In this document: positions 62,679 to 64,000 of the stretch, piece by piece
Position numbering within the stretch: position 1 is the stretch's first letter
Layout: the number at the start of each line of letters is the position of its first letter
Source: Chitinophaga pinensis
Lineage (GTDB): Bacteria; Bacteroidota; Bacteroidia; Flavobacteriales_D; Crocinitomicaceae
NCBI GenBank assembly: GCA_945863605.1
Contig: CAMAZP010000001.1
Coordinates: forward strand, 216,272 to 280,271
Length of the DNA stretch: 64,000 bases
Direction: 5' to 3'
Position numbers and translations under genes: made by a program
Notes under the pieces: generated by a model
Told to the model about the DNA's origin: nothing
The model's input: the letters and a program-made list of their open reading frames with translations, nothing else
The model's database searches: none

Positions 62679-64000
62679 ATGTTTGAGAATCTTACAGAAA
62701 AGTTTGAACGCGCGTTTAAAGTATTAAAAGGTCACGGTCAAATTACAGAAATAAACGTAGCAGAAACCTTAAAGGAGGTGAGAAGAGCATTGTTAGATGC
62801 CGATGTTAATTTCAATACTGCAAAGAATTTTACGAATACAGTAAAAGAAAAAGCACTTGGTCGCGATGTTTTGAAGTCTGTTTCTCCTGGGCAATTGATG
62901 ATTAAGATTTGCCACGAAGAGTTGGTGGAGTTGATGGGTGGAAATGAATCAGAGGTTAATCTTAAAGGCAATCCAGCGATTATCTTGATGTCAGGTTTGC
63001 AAGGTTCTGGAAAAACAACATTCACTGGAAAATTAGGAAACTATTTAAAAAACAAAAAAGGGAAGAAAGTATTATTAGTTGCTTGTGACGTTTATCGTCC
63101 TGCTGCGATTGACCAATTACACGTATTAGGTGAACAATTAGACATCGAAGTATATTCAAATAAAGAAGATAAAAATCCTGTAAGCATTGCAACAGCTGCT
63201 ATCAATCACGCAAAAAGTAAATCATTTAACGTGGTGATTGTCGATACAGCGGGTCGTTTGGCGATTGATGAACAAATGATGGACGAAATTGCGAAAGTGA
63301 AAGCGGCCATCAATCCAAGTGAGACCTTGTTCGTTGTGGATTCAATGACAGGACAGGATGCAGTAAATACAGCAAAAGCTTTCAACGAAAAAATCAATTT
63401 TGACGGAGTTGTTCTAACAAAATTAGATGGTGATACAAGAGGTGGTGCTGCTTTATCCATTAAAGCAATCGTAAACAAACCAATCAAATTTGTCGGTACA
63501 GGTGAGAAAATGGACGCATTAGATGTGTTCTATCCTTCTCGTATGGCGGACAGAATCTTGGGGATGGGTGACGTTGTTTCCTTAGTAGAGCGTGCTCAAG
63601 AGCAATTCGACGAGGAAGAAGCGCGCAAGTTGCAAAAGAAAATTATGAAGGATCAATTTGACTTCAATGATTTCTTAGCCCAATTGCAACAGATTAAAAA
63701 AATGGGTAACGTAAAAGATTTAATGGGAATGATTCCAGGAATGGGAAAAGCAATTAAGGATGTTGATGTGCCTGATGATGCGTTTAAAGGTGTTGAGGCA
63801 ATTATCTTATCCATGACTCCAAAGGAAAGAGCTAATCCTGCTTTGTTAAATACTTCTCGTAAAAATAGAATTGCAAAAGGAAGTGGTACCAATATTCAAG
63901 AAGTTAACAAACTAATCAAACAGTTTGAAGATATGCGAAAAATGATGAAAATGATGAGTAATCCACGCAATATGATGGGAATGATGAGTAAACTTAAAGG
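62679..64000 (+). CDS. ffh: Signal recognition particle protein Ffh, 3' truncated
   Basis: This SRP GTPase binds signal sequences of nascent membrane proteins; 440 codons are present before the window ends. It has the N domain (MFENLTEKFERAFKVLKGHG), G1 LMSGLQGSGKTTFTGKLG, G3 VDTAGRLAIDEQ, G4 TKLDGDTRGGAAL and the start of the methionine-rich M domain (residues from about 300, ending in MMKMMSNPRNMMGMM). The gene continues beyond the right edge. A TATCTTTA element at 62648-62655 could be its -7 box. Confidence 0.96.
   Translation, partial: MFENLTEKFERAFKVLKGHGQITEINVAETLKEVRRALLDADVNFNTAKNFTNTVKEKALGRDVLKSVSPGQLMIKICHEELVELMGGNESEVNLKGNPAIILMSGLQGSGKTTFTGKLGNYLKNKKGKKVLLVACDVYRPAAIDQLHVLGEQLDIEVYSNKEDKNPVSIATAAINHAKSKSFNVVIVDTAGRLAIDEQMMDEIAKVKAAINPSETLFVVDSMTGQDAVNTAKAFNEKINFDGVVLTKLDGDTRGGAALSIKAIVNKPIKFVGTGEKMDALDVFYPSRMADRILGMGDVVSLVERAQEQFDEEEARKLQKKIMKDQFDFNDFLAQLQQIKKMGNVKDLMGMIPGMGKAIKDVDVPDDAFKGVEAIILSMTPKERANPALLNTSRKNRIAKGSGTNIQEVNKLIKQFEDMRKMMKMMSNPRNMMGMMSKLK

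Noticed and set aside
62738..63892. Three open frames on the minus strand opposite ffh
   Set aside because: The plus strand carries clear SRP GTPase motifs throughout, so these are shadows.
1..64000. Search for insertion sequences, transposases, integrases and attachment sites
   Set aside because: No transposase or integrase motif and no terminal inverted repeats were seen; the tRNA-Lys 3' end has no visible direct-repeat copy nearby that would mark an attachment site.

Overview
The window is AT-rich bacterial chromosome from a member of the Bacteroidota, most likely a gliding or adhesin-bearing flavobacterium. The evidence is: SprB-type repeats, two different type IX secretion (T9SS) sorting domains, a WYL regulator beside a 2,422-residue adhesin, -7 promoter boxes of the Bacteroidota form TAnnTTTG, and families typical of the phylum (DUF4199, DUF2452, DUF6526, Mpl, a GreA-like short protein). 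Placement below order level (Crocinitomicaceae/Fluviicola-like) is only an impression. I see no insertion sequence, prophage, CRISPR array or rRNA; one tRNA-Lys is present.

Layout. 1-3.35 kb: glpK (5' truncated by the window)-glpD-glpF, a glycerol uptake and oxidation operon joined by ATGA overlaps. 3.4-6.3 kb: a small unknown protein, gatC, a glycosyltransferase and an apparently exported GH1 beta-glucosidase. 6.4-8.8 kb (minus): a PhnZ/TmpB-like HD oxygenase and the umuDC translesion polymerase operon with a perfect palindrome upstream. 8.9-10.7 kb (minus): lemA and two TPM-domain proteins. 10.8-14 kb (minus): a START-like protein, an LptF/G-type permease and a glycosyltransferase. 14-24 kb: an ICMT-like methyltransferase, a secreted endonuclease/exonuclease/phosphatase-like protein, mpl (peptidoglycan recycling), apbE overlapping a large secreted TPR protein, a FAD oxidoreductase with DUF2452, and yaaA.

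24-45 kb: a 1,048-residue T9SS type A protein, dnaB, a secreted protein usually mislabelled asparagine synthetase B, rho with an Asn-rich insertion, engB, a CYTH protein, trxB, a nitroreductase, prmC, a WYL regulator, then the giant adhesin with 20 SprB repeats and a type B sorting domain, and tRNA-Lys on the minus strand with its own promoter and terminator.

45-64 kb: aroK; mtaB-PTPS-folE (tRNA modification and pterin genes); a GreA-like protein; tex; small soluble and membrane proteins; a GH3 lipoprotein; tag with an outer-membrane-like protein; an SdiA-regulated-like protein; pheT; fabF overlapping an S41 protease; a vapBC toxin-antitoxin pair; a small lipoprotein; and ffh, truncated by the window end.

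No undescribed multi-gene defence or biosynthetic system is evident. The strongest unexpected signal is regulatory. At several housekeeping and repair genes (gatC, dnaB, mpl, tag, CYTH) a TAnnTTTG -7 box lies only 3-5 nt before the start codon, which predicts leaderless mRNAs. The tRNA-Lys promoter in the same window has the same architecture and works as an internal ruler. Other leads are the orphan PhnZ-like oxygenase, the umuDC palindrome, the PTPS-type (not QueD-type) pterin enzyme beside folE, and the exported GH1.
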